Positions 41,999 through 54,364 of a stretch of DNA of 64,000 nucleotides are shown here, piece after piece. The notes below the pieces were generated by a model. The model did not search any database. It saw nothing but the letters and a program-made list of their open reading frames with translations, and had not been told where the DNA came from. The translations under genes were made by a program, and so were the position numbers. The first letter of the stretch is position 1. The number at the start of each line of letters is the position of its first letter. This DNA is from Cunninghamia lanceolata (lineage: Eukaryota > Streptophyta > Pinopsida > Cupressales > Cupressaceae): assembly GCA_027924645.1 (NCBI GenBank), contig BSBN01000254.1, positions 16,128,501 to 16,192,500 on the forward strand, in the 5' to 3' direction.

Positions 41999-44900
41999 TT
42001 ACATATATTGTAGTATATCTGTAAAAGTTGTCTTCAACTGGACAAGTTCTGTTGCCCAACTCTACTTCATCCTATCCAAAATTGAGATGTAACCACTCAA
42101 CAGGAATGCAAAAGCTTCTGCCCTCTTTAGATCTGTCAGATCACTGCTCTGGACTGTGGTCTGAGCATCAATTAGGGCCTCATGCATGGCCTCTAACTTA
42201 GGGATAATAATCCCTCTTAGTTCACTTAGCCTACTTATCCTATTTTTCTTTTCCTTCTCAAGCTTCTTTATTTCATTTATAGCTACAAGAGTCTGGCACT
42301 CTTAATTCATTATGGAAGAAGAGAGAGGATCAAAACTTTGAGATAGACTTGATAGTTTGTTCTCTTGATCTTCCATTTTCTTGGTAATATCTGCTATCAT
42401 GGTGGACCAAGATAGACAAAATTTGTATAGATCTCCACCATCTTTAAGAGCATTTTCTAGGCTCTTTATTCCAATGTTTAGATTTCTCCTATCATTTTCT
42501 ATGTAGCCCTATACTTCAGAGAATCTTTTATCCAAAACCTCTTTCTGGACTTTCTCCTTAGCTGATTTCTCCAATGAATCAAAATGTGTACTGACAGAAT
42601 TGACAAGTGATTTCAGATTACCAGATGAGGAGGCCGAAAGATCCTTCTGGAAGGATGGCATGATCTTTTCCAATACAACGGATGTAATTTCTATTAGCTC
42701 ACAGTCTTCCATGTGAGACTTCAAAATTTTTTCTTTTGCCTTTGCTTGGGCAAAGGAAGCTATCTTCATTGTTTGAATTGGGGAGAGGGAATCAAAGTTG
42801 AATGGTCCTTGAAGTGACTTCGGTTCATCTAATTCCGTCATTTATTTTGTCAGAAAGTCTTTGACTGCTTCTGCAGTGTCTCTTGCCAGAGACAGAGTTT
42901 TCTTCCCTTCTTTAGGCTCAGAACTATCTCCTAGAGTCTTCTCTATTTGATCTCCTTCTCTTTCCTTTAACTCTTCTTCTTGACTTATTTTTTCTTCTCT
43001 ATTAGGTCCAGAGTCTGCAAGGGAATCCAGATGAGAGATATTTACTTCTTCTTGGACTTTCTCTTCTGGAACAGAGGAATCCAGGTCCTTAGTTTTCTCC
43101 TCATCTATCTCTTTTGACTCTTCTGTATTTTTCTTTGTAGGATCTTCCTTTGATGTACTGAGTCCTTCATCATCTAAATCCTCTATAATAGGAATATTGA
43201 ATTTTTTCACTTTGTCAGTCTCTCCAAGCATAAGCTGATTCATTCTAGCTTTGCTTTGGAAGTCATCCTTGCAATCTTTGAAGATAATATTCATTTGTTT
43301 CTGAATGATTGAAGGATAGAGCTGAATAGCTATCTATTCCCATATCTCAAGATCCTTTGCCTTGGCATTGTTCTTCCTTATTTCTAGTTCCTTCTCTAGG
43401 CTTTTGGGAATTAGAGATATGATTTCAATAAATGCCTTATTATAGATATTTAGATACCAGACTGTAGCTTCTTGCAGGATCTTCTGATCAGCTTCATTAT
43501 ACTTATCATAGAACTCAGTCATTGGTTTTAGGTTCCCATCCATAGTGACTAATTTGATGATATCATCAATGCGGAGAGTAGGCTTTTCAACAAATTTCTC
43601 TGCCTTCTCTTCTTTGTCTTGACCGGTAGAGGGTTCACTAGTTGTTTTCTTCTTCTTCATCATCTTCTTGATCTCCTCATCAGATTCTATCTCTTCATCA
43701 TCCTTCTATTTGATGTAAGACCTTATGGCCTTTGTCTTGGTTCTCTTCTCTCCCTTTCTGGATGTCCTGACTTCTGGTTTTGATGCCTTTTGACTCTTAG
43801 GGGTGGCAGGCGCGGAGCTCTTGGAGGATCTGGTCTAGGAGGGGGCTTGCACTGGAGCACTTTCTTTTTTAGTTTCTTTCCTTTCTTTCTCTACCCTTTC
43901 CATCTTCTCTCTATTTGCATCAAGTGCCTCCTTTGAAATTCCATGCCTCTTCAAAAATTCTTGTACTTTTCTCCTTACTTTTCTCTTGATTTCTAGCTGT
44001 CTCAGTTCAACATGAACTTTTACACTCAACTCTTGGTAGGTTCCAAAACTTTCTACCTTAGGATCCTTAGGTTAACTAAGCATGTGTTGAACATGTAGCT
44101 CTACAATTTTCTCATCTACTTCATACCCCATTGGCATGATCCAGATAGTCCTTGGCTCTACTGCATCCATTAGGCATTGATTAGTTTCTACCATAAAGCA
44201 TACTGTATCCTTATACTTTTCAACTAGAGATTGGGGGATTCTCTCTCTAGTTTGTACCATATTCTGAAAGTTCTTAAAGTAACCCCATAGAGTTGTATTT
44301 CATGCCTTAGCATCCCCAAGCCCATGCAAGTAATCTCTTATTTGAATGGCAACAGGTCCATCATTTTGCCAAACCCAACCACTGGATCTGGGCAGCTCAT
44401 TCATAAAGTAAAAGAACAAACATGGTATTAGCCCTCTATACTTGAAAGAGTTCTTCTTGTCCTTCTTGATCTTTTGTAGGTTTTCCAATAGTTGGCTCAG
44501 AAGAAGTTCACAAAGATCATAATCTGCATTCTCTCTTAACATTTGATTGGCAGTGTAAATTATAGTTCTAGGTATTGAATTTTCCCTACTGGAGTGATAT
44601 ATCTTGTAACCAATTATCATGGAGGCAAACTTGACATCTGGATCAGTGATGTCTTCTATTGTCATTGCTCTCTTGTCAAATTTTGATCTGGTAGCCTCAC
44701 TCACAGTTTTGTTTTTAACTGATTTGAGAATAGGTAACCCTCCAGATGAGTGCAGACCGGTTACCACCCTAATAGCATCTTTTGTGATCTTAAAAGGTCT
44801 ATTCAACCATATGAAGTTATCATGTACTCTGCTCAAAACATACCAGACCCACTCATCTTCTGTATAATAGGAGAAATGGATGCACTGACTGAAATGCTTT

Positions 44901-45156
44901 CCTAGATAGCCTTGTACTGAGGTTTGAGTTCAAAAGAATCATCTATTAACTGATTTTGATAGATATCCATTAGCTTGGATTCCCCAAATTCCTCAATGTT
45001 TGCATGAATATATGCCCTAACATCTTCTACATGTAAAACCCCATGTAGAATACTTGAAAAGGCACCTAGGGGATCAACTTCTAGGGATTTGTAGGGATTT
45101 TTCTTGAATTTAGGATGTAGCCTATCAGTGATCTTCACAACATTCAGAGTAGCCAT
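41999..45156 (-). pseudogene. Accessory ORF of unknown function (element G copy, broken)
   Basis: Starts at ATG 45156 (MATLNVVKITDRLHPKFKK) and ends at the TAA at 42001-41999, about 1,050 codons. Its blocks are collinear with A: N-terminal block (45156-44902), globular block with GLHSSGGLPILKSVKNKTV (44836-44300), VEPRTIWIMPMGYEVDEK (about 44170), basic Lys-rich region (44029-43650), block with FYDKYNEADQKIL and IYNKAFIEIISLIPKSLE (43663-43334), acidic region (43294-42842) and C-terminal coiled coil ending LLSGYISILDRMK. Several stops and frameshifts lie at positions different from those in A, so the two copies decayed independently. No known catalytic motif and no membrane segment are visible. 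Function is unknown; expression would be from the G LTR. Confidence 0.78.
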
Positions 45157-45786
45157 CTTTCCAAAGATTTAGAGAGAGGTTTTTAAGAGCAGAAAATACC
45201 TTTTACACTTCTAGGGTTCACGATATGATCTGGATCAGATTACTGGAAGAATCAACTTATGTAGTTGATCTTTGATGGGCTTGAGATAATTTCTTTATAG
45301 AGCTCCTTTTCTCTTTTTCTCAAATGCAAATGTACAAATGGTGAATGAAAGAATCCTTATATTTCTTCGCAAAACCCTAATTCCACATTGCAATAAATGT
45401 GCAAATTAAGTTATTCCAGTTGCCTTGTTTTCCTTGTTCTAAGAGAGATCTTTCTGGATCACTGGTATGCACTATTAGCTATCTATCTACCTTTCCCCAA
45501 TCATTCCACTTATCCACAGATCAAGATACCTCAAATTTGAATCATTCCGGATCTAACTATGAGAATCATGTTCTTACTGGATGACTATTAAACCAGATCA
45601 ATCTAAGAAGATTAACCTCTTCTAAACTTCTTGTGGATCTTCCATATCTTTACCAAGGCTTATTTAAATGTTTATCTAAGAACCCTTTAATCCACAACTC
45701 TCCTTGTGCCAATTTTAGGCACCAATTAACTAGCTAGGGAAAATTGTATTTCCTTTTGTGTCTCCCCCTGAGCCAGAGCTCTCTAT
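45157..45786 (-). other. Spacer between gag and accessory ORF (element G)
   Basis: About 630 bp, alignable with 1226-1874 of element A. It is non-coding in both copies. The conserved length and position indicate an inherited inter-ORF region, possibly a second leader. Confidence 0.6.
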
Positions 45787-46968
45787 TTAATTTCTAGAAG
45801 GAATATCAGCACCAGATTCTGGTGTAGATCCATCCTCAACATTTTTAGTACTCCTTTTTACCCAAATCTTGTTCATCTCCCTTTGAACTTCATCTACATT
45901 CACTTTTCCTTTTCCTTTGTCTTGAGTTTGATTATGATGCACCGGACCCCTTTTATCCTGATTCTTATTTCTGTAGAACTTGGCAATATGACCGGATCTA
46001 TTGCAATTGTGGCAAACAACATTTCTTTGCATTTTTTACTGATATCCTCTAAATCTACATTGATTATCCATATGTCACATTCTATTGCATGCAAAGCATC
46101 TACCATTGAATGAATTATTCATTTGCATATTTCTACATTCATGAGATTTGTGACCATACCTTTTTATAGTTAAAACACTATCCGAAGAAGGATGAATTAG
46201 TCTGATTCATTCTCTTTCTGCACTGATTTGCTTTATGACCAAAGTTATTATAGTTGTGGCAGTATCCATTCAAGGATGGATATCTTTGAGTATTTGGTTG
46301 CCTTACCAGAGGTCTTCTAGGCCTGTTCCTTGGATTTCTTGATCCAAAGTTCTTCTGACTGGATCCAGAGCTTTCACCTTTATCATATCCCAAGCCATGC
46401 TTGTCATCTACTCTCTTTTGTCTTTCAAGAAGAACTTCAAGTTGAGTAGAGCTTATCTTGAATTTCTCTTTGTATTCATTTGCTGTCTGAAGATCCTTTT
46501 TAAAAGTATCTATCTGATTCTCAGGTTATTCTTCATTATCTCTAGCATCTTCAAGACCAGATTCCAGATGTCTAATTATTCTATCCATTTTGTGGCATTC
46601 TTTTGACTTTTCCTTGAGAGATTATTTTAGATTATCTTCACTTTTTTTTCTATTCAATCTCTTGGGTGAATTTCATAACCCCTGATTCCATTTCATGTCT
46701 TACCATAATAATTTCTTTTGATGGATTCTCACATAACTTGTTTTTCTCATTCAGATCTTCATTAGTATCATTGGATTCACTTTGACTTGCTAATTGATGA
46801 AGAAGTTCCTTCCTTTTCTTCAATGAGATACTTAGTTTTTCTTTGAGTTCATTTATGAAATCATCAGCTTGTTTGAGTCTTTCCCTCAGCTCATTGACTT
46901 TAGAGTGAGATTGATCAAGATCATCTAGAGCAGACTAAAGTTGTTCCCTCATACCATACATACCCATT
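45787..46968 (-). pseudogene. gag: Copia-type gag with zinc knuckles (element G)
   Basis: Starts at ATG 46968 and ends at the TAA at 45789-45787. It has a coiled-coil first half, an Arg/Pro linker (NPRNRPRRPLVRQPNTQRYP) and four knuckle positions. Knuckle 1 keeps its first Cys, lost in A, but has Tyr for its second. Knuckle 4, CHNCNRSGHIAKFY, lacks its last Cys as in A. The tail DEVQREMNKIWVKRS is shared with A. Stops and frameshifts occur, including within the coiled coil and between knuckles. Confidence 0.85.
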
Positions 46969-47012
46969 GAGATTCCTAGATCTTCCTCAAGATATTAGTC
47001 TCTATTTAGAGG

Positions 47013-47030
47013 AACTTGGCTCTGATACCA
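47013..47030 (-). promoter_or_regulatory. Primer binding site of element G (initiator Met tRNA)
   Basis: Read on the minus strand the sequence after the LTR is TTGGTATCAGAGCCAAG, a canonical initiator-Met primer site two bases inside the LTR end. It establishes the orientation and supports the Copia-type assignment of the A/G family. Confidence 0.9.
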
Positions 47031-47032
47031 AT

Positions 47033-48121
47033 TGTTGATAACTGAGAAGGGGGGTGAATCAATTATCTTAATAATTTGTCTTTCTTTTCTTCTTTAACAA
47101 TTAGAGAAATATCAAATCATATCAGCACACATAACCATGGAAGTAGAAATAAACTTAATACACATGACACAATATTTTGGGGTGGAAAACCCTATTAAGG
47201 GAAAAAACCATGGGGTGATTAACCCAAGATTGTATTCTCTATTAAAAGAATAAGTTAGTACAAAATGGCACTTGCCAATTAGGGCTCACTACCTGATCAC
47301 ACTGCTCACAAGAGGCTCACTGCCTACAGTAGTTTATAGAAGGAGACTAGATACTTGAACTAATGAGAAGCATCCACATGTGCTTAGGTTCAGTTTCGGT
47401 TAAGCTTAATATACTGATCTACTGCACTTCATTCTTCCTCTGCCTTAGTGCCACTGTTCTGTTACATATTGGACCTCTATCTCTGTCTCCACACTGTTCT
47501 CTTCTTTTCTTCACACTTACCAATACATCACACACACCTTCTCATCAAAATCCATCTGGTATATATATCTGCACCAAGGATTTCATCATCTTTCTAGTAA
47601 ACATTCAGAATAGTCAATATTTTCCCAAACTCTGGTATGACAATTGAATCCTTGCTTACCAAGTGATGCGTATCAAAGAGATAGTTATAGAAGTCATCAA
47701 TCATGTCGGCCAATCATGAATGATACCTTAAGAGCCTTGATCACCATCAATATCTCGTTCGGATTAAGGTCTGATGCACTACTAATCAGTTCTTCCTCTG
47801 TCTACTCTGCCAAATAGGAACCCAATACTTAAGTACTCATATCTCTTCACCCTTTCATCACCGGAGGCTCAATCCCTGGAATCTATCAGTAAAGGTACTC
47901 CTCTTAATTTTCCCAAGTCTGTACTTTATAGAGATACTTCCTCTGAGAGATCCAGACCTAATTGTCAAACCTTAGTGCATGCTCTATTCTTGGTCAGCAG
48001 ACCAAAATGCTCTTCAATTTAACTTTCAGTATAGACACATCATGTCCTGCGGATGTGTGGGATGGTCTTTGTTGCCATCAATGAAAACACCCATGAAGCC
48101 ACACAGTGTCTCTTGCCAACA
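47033..48121 (-). repeat. 5' LTR of element G
   Basis: 1,089 bp. On the plus strand it starts TGTTGATAACTGAG and ends CTTGCCAACA, followed by the duplicated TTTCT. It contains the uninterrupted TCATATCAGCACAC site that element H hit in the other LTR. A TATATATA core is at about 47560. Confidence 0.93.
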
Positions 48122-48126
48122 TTTCT

Positions 48127-49540
48127 ATCTAGCAGGCAGATGATGAAAAACATTTATACTAATGCTGACCTAGTGTCCCTTTCAAGAGAAATAAAAAAAT
48201 GGACTTAGTTCCTAATATGATGATGGGGTTGTAATAATTTATTTGATGCTTGGCTAGTAGAAGAATTCATGCTTTCTATGTAGTGATTTTAATGGTATGA
48301 TAGCTCATTGACAAACCTTAACAATACTATTGCTTTGTGCATCTTTGTTTGTTTTTGAATCTAGCCTTGGTGGTACTCGATTTAGAGAGCTTCGTGATAT
48401 AGCCCTACAATTATCCTAGAACTCCAAATTTGTGGTATAACCTTGGCTCTTTGTGTGGTTAATTATATGCATTGTTGTTATTTATCATGATGTTATAGAC
48501 ACTAACATGTTTCTTGTAGGGATGTGTTTGTGGGAACATTTGACGATCATAAAGTACATGTCACCTCTGAGGGACATGGGCTTTGCGAGTCTGTGTTCCC
48601 TTGTGTGTTTTCTTCCTACCTTAACATGCTTGATATTGATACGTGATATTAACCACCTTAAGGTGGGGGCATATATAAGGTGAGCTATCTGTTGTAGATG
48701 TTAGCTATGTGCTTGTCCTTAGATGTAGTTTAAAGACCTACGCAATGAGTGCATCCTACAACCTGAGTTTGTTTGCAATCAATAAATTAATCATGTAGGC
48801 CCTCTACGGAGGTAGGATATCGAGCATATCCTTTTTCTTAAGCCATTTACGAAGGTAGGGATGGTGTGTTTATTGAAGTAGATTGCACCATCTTGTCATT
48901 TTCAAAATTTCTCTGTAGAGGTAGGGAGTGGTTCTATGACTAACTCAACCCTTAAGCATGTCTTTGGTGATTGTTGTCGCAAAGCCCAATCATCGGTGTG
49001 TGCCTATAATGTGCCTAAGATGGTGTTGAACTTAGAAATAGGAACACTCCATCACTTGTCTACCATATTTTCTTTGTGTCTTCAAAGTGTGTGTGTTTGG
49101 AATGCTTGATTTGTGTGGCATGTTTGTTGCCCCATATACAGTATAAAGACCTGTGCGATGAGTACATCCTGCATTTTGGGAGGTTTTGTGTGTCTTGCGC
49201 CCCATATATGTAGTTTGAAGACTTGCGTGATGAGTGCATCCTACATTATGGGAGGTTCATTTACTTTCCAATACTTACATCTGCATTTCATATATATGAG
49301 AAAATGAAAAGAAAATAAATCATTTCTATTTTCCATGGATTAATGTGTCTTCTATGCATTTACTGTATTCTCCATGTTTTGCATGACTGTAACTATCTTC
49401 TCCATGTTTTGCATGCCTATTATTGTCTTCTCTGTTATTGGTGTGTCTTATCTATGCTTGGCATGTTTGTTGTGTTTGTGACCATACATTAATGCATGTA
49501 TTGGCCTCACATTTATACATACATTAAAGTGGGGGCTAAA
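48127..49540 (+). other. Element E 3' region with short repeats and polypurine tract
   Basis: Non-coding. A unit like AGTTTAAAGACCTACGCAATGAGTGCATCCTACA occurs near 48728, 49139 and 49210. A motif like TCTCCATGTTTTGCATG recurs at about 49368-49470. GGAGGTAGG-like strings appear near 48812, 48850 and 48914. AAAGTGGGGGCTAAA (49526-49540) abuts the LTR and is the polypurine tract. There is no pol here, confirming that E is non-autonomous. Confidence 0.7.
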
Positions 49541-50791
49541 TGTAATGTTAGAAAATGTCCCCTTGGGGGCTTTTCCCTCTTTAGGTTTAGCTCCCGGGTG
49601 TTTAGCATGCATTTAGGAAATCTTACATCATAATTTGGCGTCCCAATGGAATGAACCCTAGGTATCATGACAAATAGGACCTAGGGGGACCCCTTGAGCT
49701 TAACCGTGCCCAAAATAGTGGGGAGGTCTTGGGCGCGCTCTCCCTAGTCCTGCCCTATTTTGGATCAGGTCCAAATTTTAAGTGTCAGTTTATGACTGTT
49801 ATTTGGTCCCTAGGATGACATGGTAAGTTTGAATTTACGAAATCTTGGTGGGAATGTTTGTACTTGCATATAAAAACATGTTTAGGTGTTCATTTGAAAA
49901 CTATATTTCAATTAGATGATCATTAACTATCAACTTGTATGTGCATTGGTGATTCAACACTTTCATTGTGTTGCAAGAGTAGATTTGTGTTGTCTATGTG
50001 TTTGTGTGTGCAAATTTGAGCATCCATTTTCTCATGGAATGAAGAGTATCTTCCTCTCATGAGATCTTCACTACAAGGTGACATCACATTGTGTTTTCAA
50101 TCATTATTTCATTTAGATTTTGCCTCTACCTCACAAGGGCATGCATTCTCTATCTGACAACAGTGTTTGGAAGACTTAAGTGTCCTTCTGGATCTTGACT
50201 GAGGCAAGCTTCTAAACACCACAAACCCCCTCCCAAACTTTTTTGATTACAGGATACAGGTGTCGTATTTGGAAAAAGTGAAGTTGTAGGAGAGGTCAAC
50301 ATGCATAAAGGATTTGGGATCTAAAAAGAAGCAAGAATCTAGAGTCTTTTCAGGACTTGGGTGCTAGTCCATGTGTCCTCAATTGAATCTCTAGAAACAA
50401 AAGTTACATTGCAGATCAGTGTCGGAAAGAGACCAAGATTCTATAAAGAAACTAGTACCTTGGACTTGGGCACCCACTCCTTTGTCCCCGACTTTTCTAC
50501 CTCAGAACCCTAAAAATAGGTGCATAATTATTTTTTATTTTACTTCTTTTGCCAAGAGCATTTTCTGTAATTCATTTGTTTACTCTCATTTTCACATAAT
50601 TAGGGTTTTGATGGATAATTGAGCATAAGAGAAGGAAAATTAGTAATCAAACACCCTAATCCAAGCTTCCCTACATTCATAAGTGTCCAAGGACCTGATA
50701 TTTCTGAGCCACTAGATCCAAAGATCCTTGAATTTAATTGGTGAAAGGATTCAAACACTAAACAAAAACAATCCAAATTTTAACCATTACA
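49541..50791 (+). repeat. 3' LTR of element E
   Basis: 1,251 bp from TGTAATGTTAG to CCATTACA, matching 16950-18204. TATAAAA at 49869-49875 is conserved. CAAAG (50792-50796) completes the target-site duplication, and element C's gag resumes. Confidence 0.9.
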
Positions 50792-50796
50792 CAAAG

Positions 50797-51300
50797 GAAC
50801 CTCTTTTCAATATGGAGAAGAAGGGAATCGAGCATATGAGTGTCCACAATATCAAGGAAGGATGAATAGAAGACCTAAACATAATGCATGAATTGCACAT
50901 GTAGATGAAGATGTGTAGTCTAAGCATTCTAAAAATGTTGAAAGGGGAGAAAACCTATTTATCAGAAGAACCTGGTTGAATGAGGAGAAAGAACCAAATC
51001 AAAGGAAGATTTTATTCCACACAAGGTGAAAATGTGAAGGTTAGCATTGTGATATTATTATTGACAGTGGAAGCACTAACAATCTTGTTTCAAAGGAGAT
51101 GGTTGACAAGTTGAAGTTGACAAGAAGAAAGCATCCACTTTCATACCAGATTGCATGGTTACAGAAGGACCATAGAGCTTTGGTAAATGAGCAGTATTTA
51201 GTTAAGTTCAAGATTGGTGACTACCATAATGAGGTGCTGTGTGACCTCATACCGATGGACGCCATGTCATATGTTACTAGGGAGGCCATGGTTGTATGAT
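50797..51300 (+). pseudogene. Gypsy gag zinc knuckle and protease (element C)
   Basis: The knuckle region reads SFQYGEEGNRAYEC, where three of the four zinc ligands have been lost (two Cys to Ser and Tyr, one His to Asn). A linker leads to the protease DIIIDSGSTNNLVSKEMVDK near 51050-51110, with the catalytic Asp kept. DLIPMDAMSYVTREAMVV near 51245 corresponds to the conserved protease end but is diverged. Stops are frequent in the linker. Confidence 0.82.
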
Positions 51301-51559
51301 AGGTGCACTGTCCATGATAACCATGCAAACACATATTCTATAACAAAGGATGGAGTTTGTTATAAGTTGAATCCCTTGAAGGAGGTGGAAGAAAAGGTAT
51401 GTAATATTTCTAGAATTTGCTTGGTAGATGGTAGGAAAGTAATGGAGGATATGAAGCATGAGCATCATTGCTTTGCATTGATTCCTAAGATCAATCAAGA
51501 GAAATGTGAAGATGTACTACTAGAAGTCTCAGATCTATTGGAAGAATTTTAGATTATTG

Positions 51560-52130
51560 TCTCTAATAATGTACTAGAAGGTTTACAACCAATGAGGAAG
51601 ATAAGTCATCAAATGGATTTGATACTAGGAGCTAGTTTGCCAAATAAGACAGCTCATAGTATGTCTCATGCAGAGAGTGAATAGCTGAATAGATAAGTTC
51701 ACGAGCTATTAAGGAAGGGATTGATAAGGGAGAGCCTAAGTCCATGTGCAGTACTTGTAGTACTAGCACCAAAGAAAGATGGAGAGTGGAGAATGTGTAT
51801 AGATTCCTAAGCCATCAATAAGATCATGATCAAGTATAGATTTCCATTGCCTAGAATGGATGATGTCACAAATTATTTGAGTGTATCCAAGTACGTCATT
51901 AAGATTGACCTGAAGAGCAGGTATCACCAGATCTGAATCAGAGAAGGAGACGAATGGAAGACAGCCTTCAAGACAAAGGAAGGTTTGTATGAGTGGTTAG
52001 TCATGCCATTTGGGCTAACCAATGCAACGAGCACATTCATGCGGCTCATGAATGAGGTATTGAAAGAGTTTTTGGGAAGTTTTGTTATTATTTATTTAGA
52101 TGACATTTTGATTTTTTAGTAAGACTTGGG
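51560..52130 (+). pseudogene. Gypsy reverse transcriptase (element C)
   Basis: [28 protein letters not shown] and [17 protein letters not shown] start the fingers. [13 protein letters not shown] and [20 protein letters not shown] follow, and YLDD (52093-52104) is intact. Stops interrupt it (for example after MCIDS and YHQI). The domain is otherwise complete in order. RT copies element RNA into DNA within the particle. Confidence 0.88.
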
Positions 52131-52890
52131 ATGAGAAACTGATGCATATTAGAAGAGTTTTAGAGAATCTGAGGGAGGAGAAGTTGCTGATTAATCTGAA
52201 GAAATGTAGTTTTGCAAAGAAGGAGTTGGTATGCCTAGAATTTGTTGTCTTAGAGAAAGGCCTTAAGATGGACCTAGAGAAAGTGAGGTCTATCATTGAA
52301 TGGCCTATGCCAAGGAGTGCTATAGAGATAAGGTCTTTTCATGGTTTGGCAAATTTTTATAAAAAATTTATTAGAAATTTTAGTAGCATTTGTGCACCCC
52401 TAACTCAGAAAATGAGAGGGTATAGAAAAGAGTTTAGATGGACTACAGAAGTAGACAAGAGTTTTTATACAGTGAAGCAAAGAGGAACCTATATTGGCAC
52501 TTCCAGATTTCAATAAGGTATTTCAAGTAGATTGTGATGCTAGTGGAAGTGTTATAGGACTTATTTTGAGTCAAGAAGGTAAGCTCATTGCCTATTTTAG
52601 TGAGAAGCTTAATGATGCCAAGAAAAAGTATTTTGTTTATGATCAGGAATTTTATGCAATAGTTGAGGCTTTGAAGAAATGGAGACATTATTTGTTGCCA
52701 AAAGAGTTTGTTTATAATACTTATCATCAGGATTTCTAGTATCTTAACAGTCAAGGAAAGTTGAAGTAGGGGCACTTAAAATAGGTTGAGTTTTTACAGA
52801 GTTATGCTTTTGTTTTGAACCATAGGAGTGGGAAGTCCAACAAAGTTGCAGATGACTTGAGCAGAAGAAAAAAATTGTTGACGGAAATGA
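52131..52890 (+). pseudogene. RT thumb and RNase H (element C)
   Basis: The RT connection (LRSIIEWPMP-like and EIRSFHGLANFYKKFIRNFS, 52142-52516) leads into RNase [41 protein letters not shown] and [13 protein letters not shown] (52494-52739), then SNKVADDLSRRKK at about 52837. A frameshift separates the two parts near 52490. Stops follow QDF. RNase H removes the RNA strand from hybrids. Confidence 0.86.
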
Positions 52891-52959
52891 AGATAGAGGT
52901 TGTTGGGTTTGATGAGCTCAAAAGTTTATAACCTAAAGATCTAGATTTTGTAGAGGCTT

Positions 52960-53660
52960 GGAAAGCTTGTTCAGGACCGGTTACTTTGGACAGGACAAAA
53001 TGGTTGGACTTCATAATCCAACATGGCATGTTGTTTAGGGGAAGCCAATTGTGCATTCTGAGGAGTTCCATGAGAGAGAATTTGATTAAGGAGAAGCATA
53101 GTGGGGGATTAATTAGACACTTTGGTCAAGATAAGACTATTTCTATTATTGGGGAGCATTATTATTGGTCACAATTATAGCAGGATGTGAGGAAATTTGT
53201 GTAGAGTTGTAGAGTACATCAAATGGCAAAAAGAACAAGTCAAAATACAAGGCTATATCAACCATTACATGTACCAGAGAAGCCATGGGATGATAATAGT
53301 ATGGATTTTATTCTTGGTTTACCAAGGACACAGAGAGGATATGATTCCATTTTTGTGGTGGTGGACAAATTCTCAAAGATGGCACATTTTTTTCCTTGCA
53401 AGAAGACTAATGATGTTCATATTGCCAAGTTATTTTTTAGGGAGGTGGTGAGATTACATGGTTTACCTAAGAGCATATTTTCAAATCAAGATACCAAGTG
53501 TGTTGGTTATTTCTAGAGGACATTGTGGAAGAACTTAAAGACATATTTGAAGTTCAGTTCTGCACACCATCCATAGATTGATGGACAGACCAAAGTGGTG
53601 AACTGGAGTTTGGGTAACCTGCTATGATGCTTAGTAAGGGATAAGCCCAAGGGATGGGAT
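52960..53660 (+). pseudogene. Gypsy integrase with two catalytic residues lost (element C)
   Basis: The zinc-finger part contains GGLIRHFGQDKTISIIGEHYYW and [12 protein letters not shown], where one Cys has become His. The catalytic core contains SMDFILGLP (first Asp kept, about 53304). The second catalytic position reads SNQD (Asp to Asn, 53484) and the third GQTKVVN (Glu to Lys, 53592). Both are single G-to-A changes. Stops also occur. It could not integrate DNA. Confidence 0.87.
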
Positions 53661-54364
53661 TTGATTTTACCATAGGTAAAATTTTCTTACAATAATTCTA
53701 TCAATAGGAGTACTGGTAAATCTCCATTCTAGATTGTATATGGGAGTAGTCCAAGAAATGCTTCAGAGCTAAGGAAGCTAGACAATGGAGAAAAGACAAG
53801 TGCCGAAGCCAAAGACTTTGCAGAATATCTAAAGAATTTGAATGAAGAGGTGAGAAAGAAAATTAATAAGATGAATATTTAGTACAAGGCTAAGGCAGAT
53901 TAGAAGAGGAGATATAAGGAATTTCAGGTAGGATATGAAGTCATGGTTCACTTGAGAAAAGAGAAGTTTTTAGTTGGAACTTATAATAAGTTGAAAATGA
54001 AGAAATTTGGACCATGTAGAATTTTGAAGAAGCATGATTCAAGAAATGCATGAGGTAGAGATGCCGAGTGGGATCAAAATTTCCTATGTTTTCAAAATTG
54101 CTGATTTATTAGAATATCATGAAGGTGGAATAGAAGATGGATGAATAGAAGAAGAGTGGAGTATTCCAGCATCTACTCTAAAGGAAGAGATGATAGTTGT
54201 GTGGGAAGTACTCAGAATAGGAAATATGAAGAATAGTTACTAAAGTGGAAAGGAAGGCCTATCGAATATTCTTCTTGGTTGTCTAAGGCAGAAGTGACTA
54301 TTTAGGGTTTTTCTCAAACACCTAAGATGTGACAGGTTCACTTCTCAAAATTACCCTGGGTGTC
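53661..54364 (+). pseudogene. Integrase C-terminal region and chromodomain-like tail (element C)
   Basis: Fragments match the conserved tail of Gypsy integrases: PSRNASELRKL-like and [17 protein letters not shown] near 53920, then [35 protein letters not shown] (54244-54297) is a chromodomain-type ending, the basis for calling C a chromovirus. Frame changes and stops are common. No clear separate gene lies between 54300 and the LTR. Confidence 0.78.

Larger units (their letters stand above)
25789..48121 (-). mobile_element. Element G: second A-family Copia-like element, antisense, interrupted by H
   Basis: On the minus strand from 48121 down: 5' LTR (48121-47033), PBS, gag (46968-45787), spacer, accessory ORF (45156-41999), purine tracts, 3' LTR (41754-40759 plus 25881-25789). 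TTTCT flanks both ends exactly (25784-25788 and 48122-48126). Without H it is about 7.46 kb, and the two LTRs are each 1,089 bp. It has the same content and order as A, again without any pol. Sequence identity to A is high enough to align base by base. Confidence 0.93.
16950..50791 (+). mobile_element. Element E: Tat/Ogre-like gag-only Gypsy element inserted in element C
   Basis: LTRs at 16950-18204 and 49541-50791 start TGTAA(A/T)GTTAGAAAATG and end AACCATTACA. CAAAG flanks both sides exactly. Without F and G it is about 9.0 kb. It holds a repeated AT-rich leader, a gag, and a 3' region, but no protease, RT, RNase H or integrase in any of its pieces (18205-23113, 25575-25788, 48127-49540). 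It is therefore non-autonomous. Gag features point to the Tat/Ogre side of Gypsy. Confidence 0.87.

Noticed and set aside
47013..47030. tRNA gene fragment resembling initiator Met tRNA
   Set aside because: Only the primer-site complement is present, at the LTR border. There is no cloverleaf.
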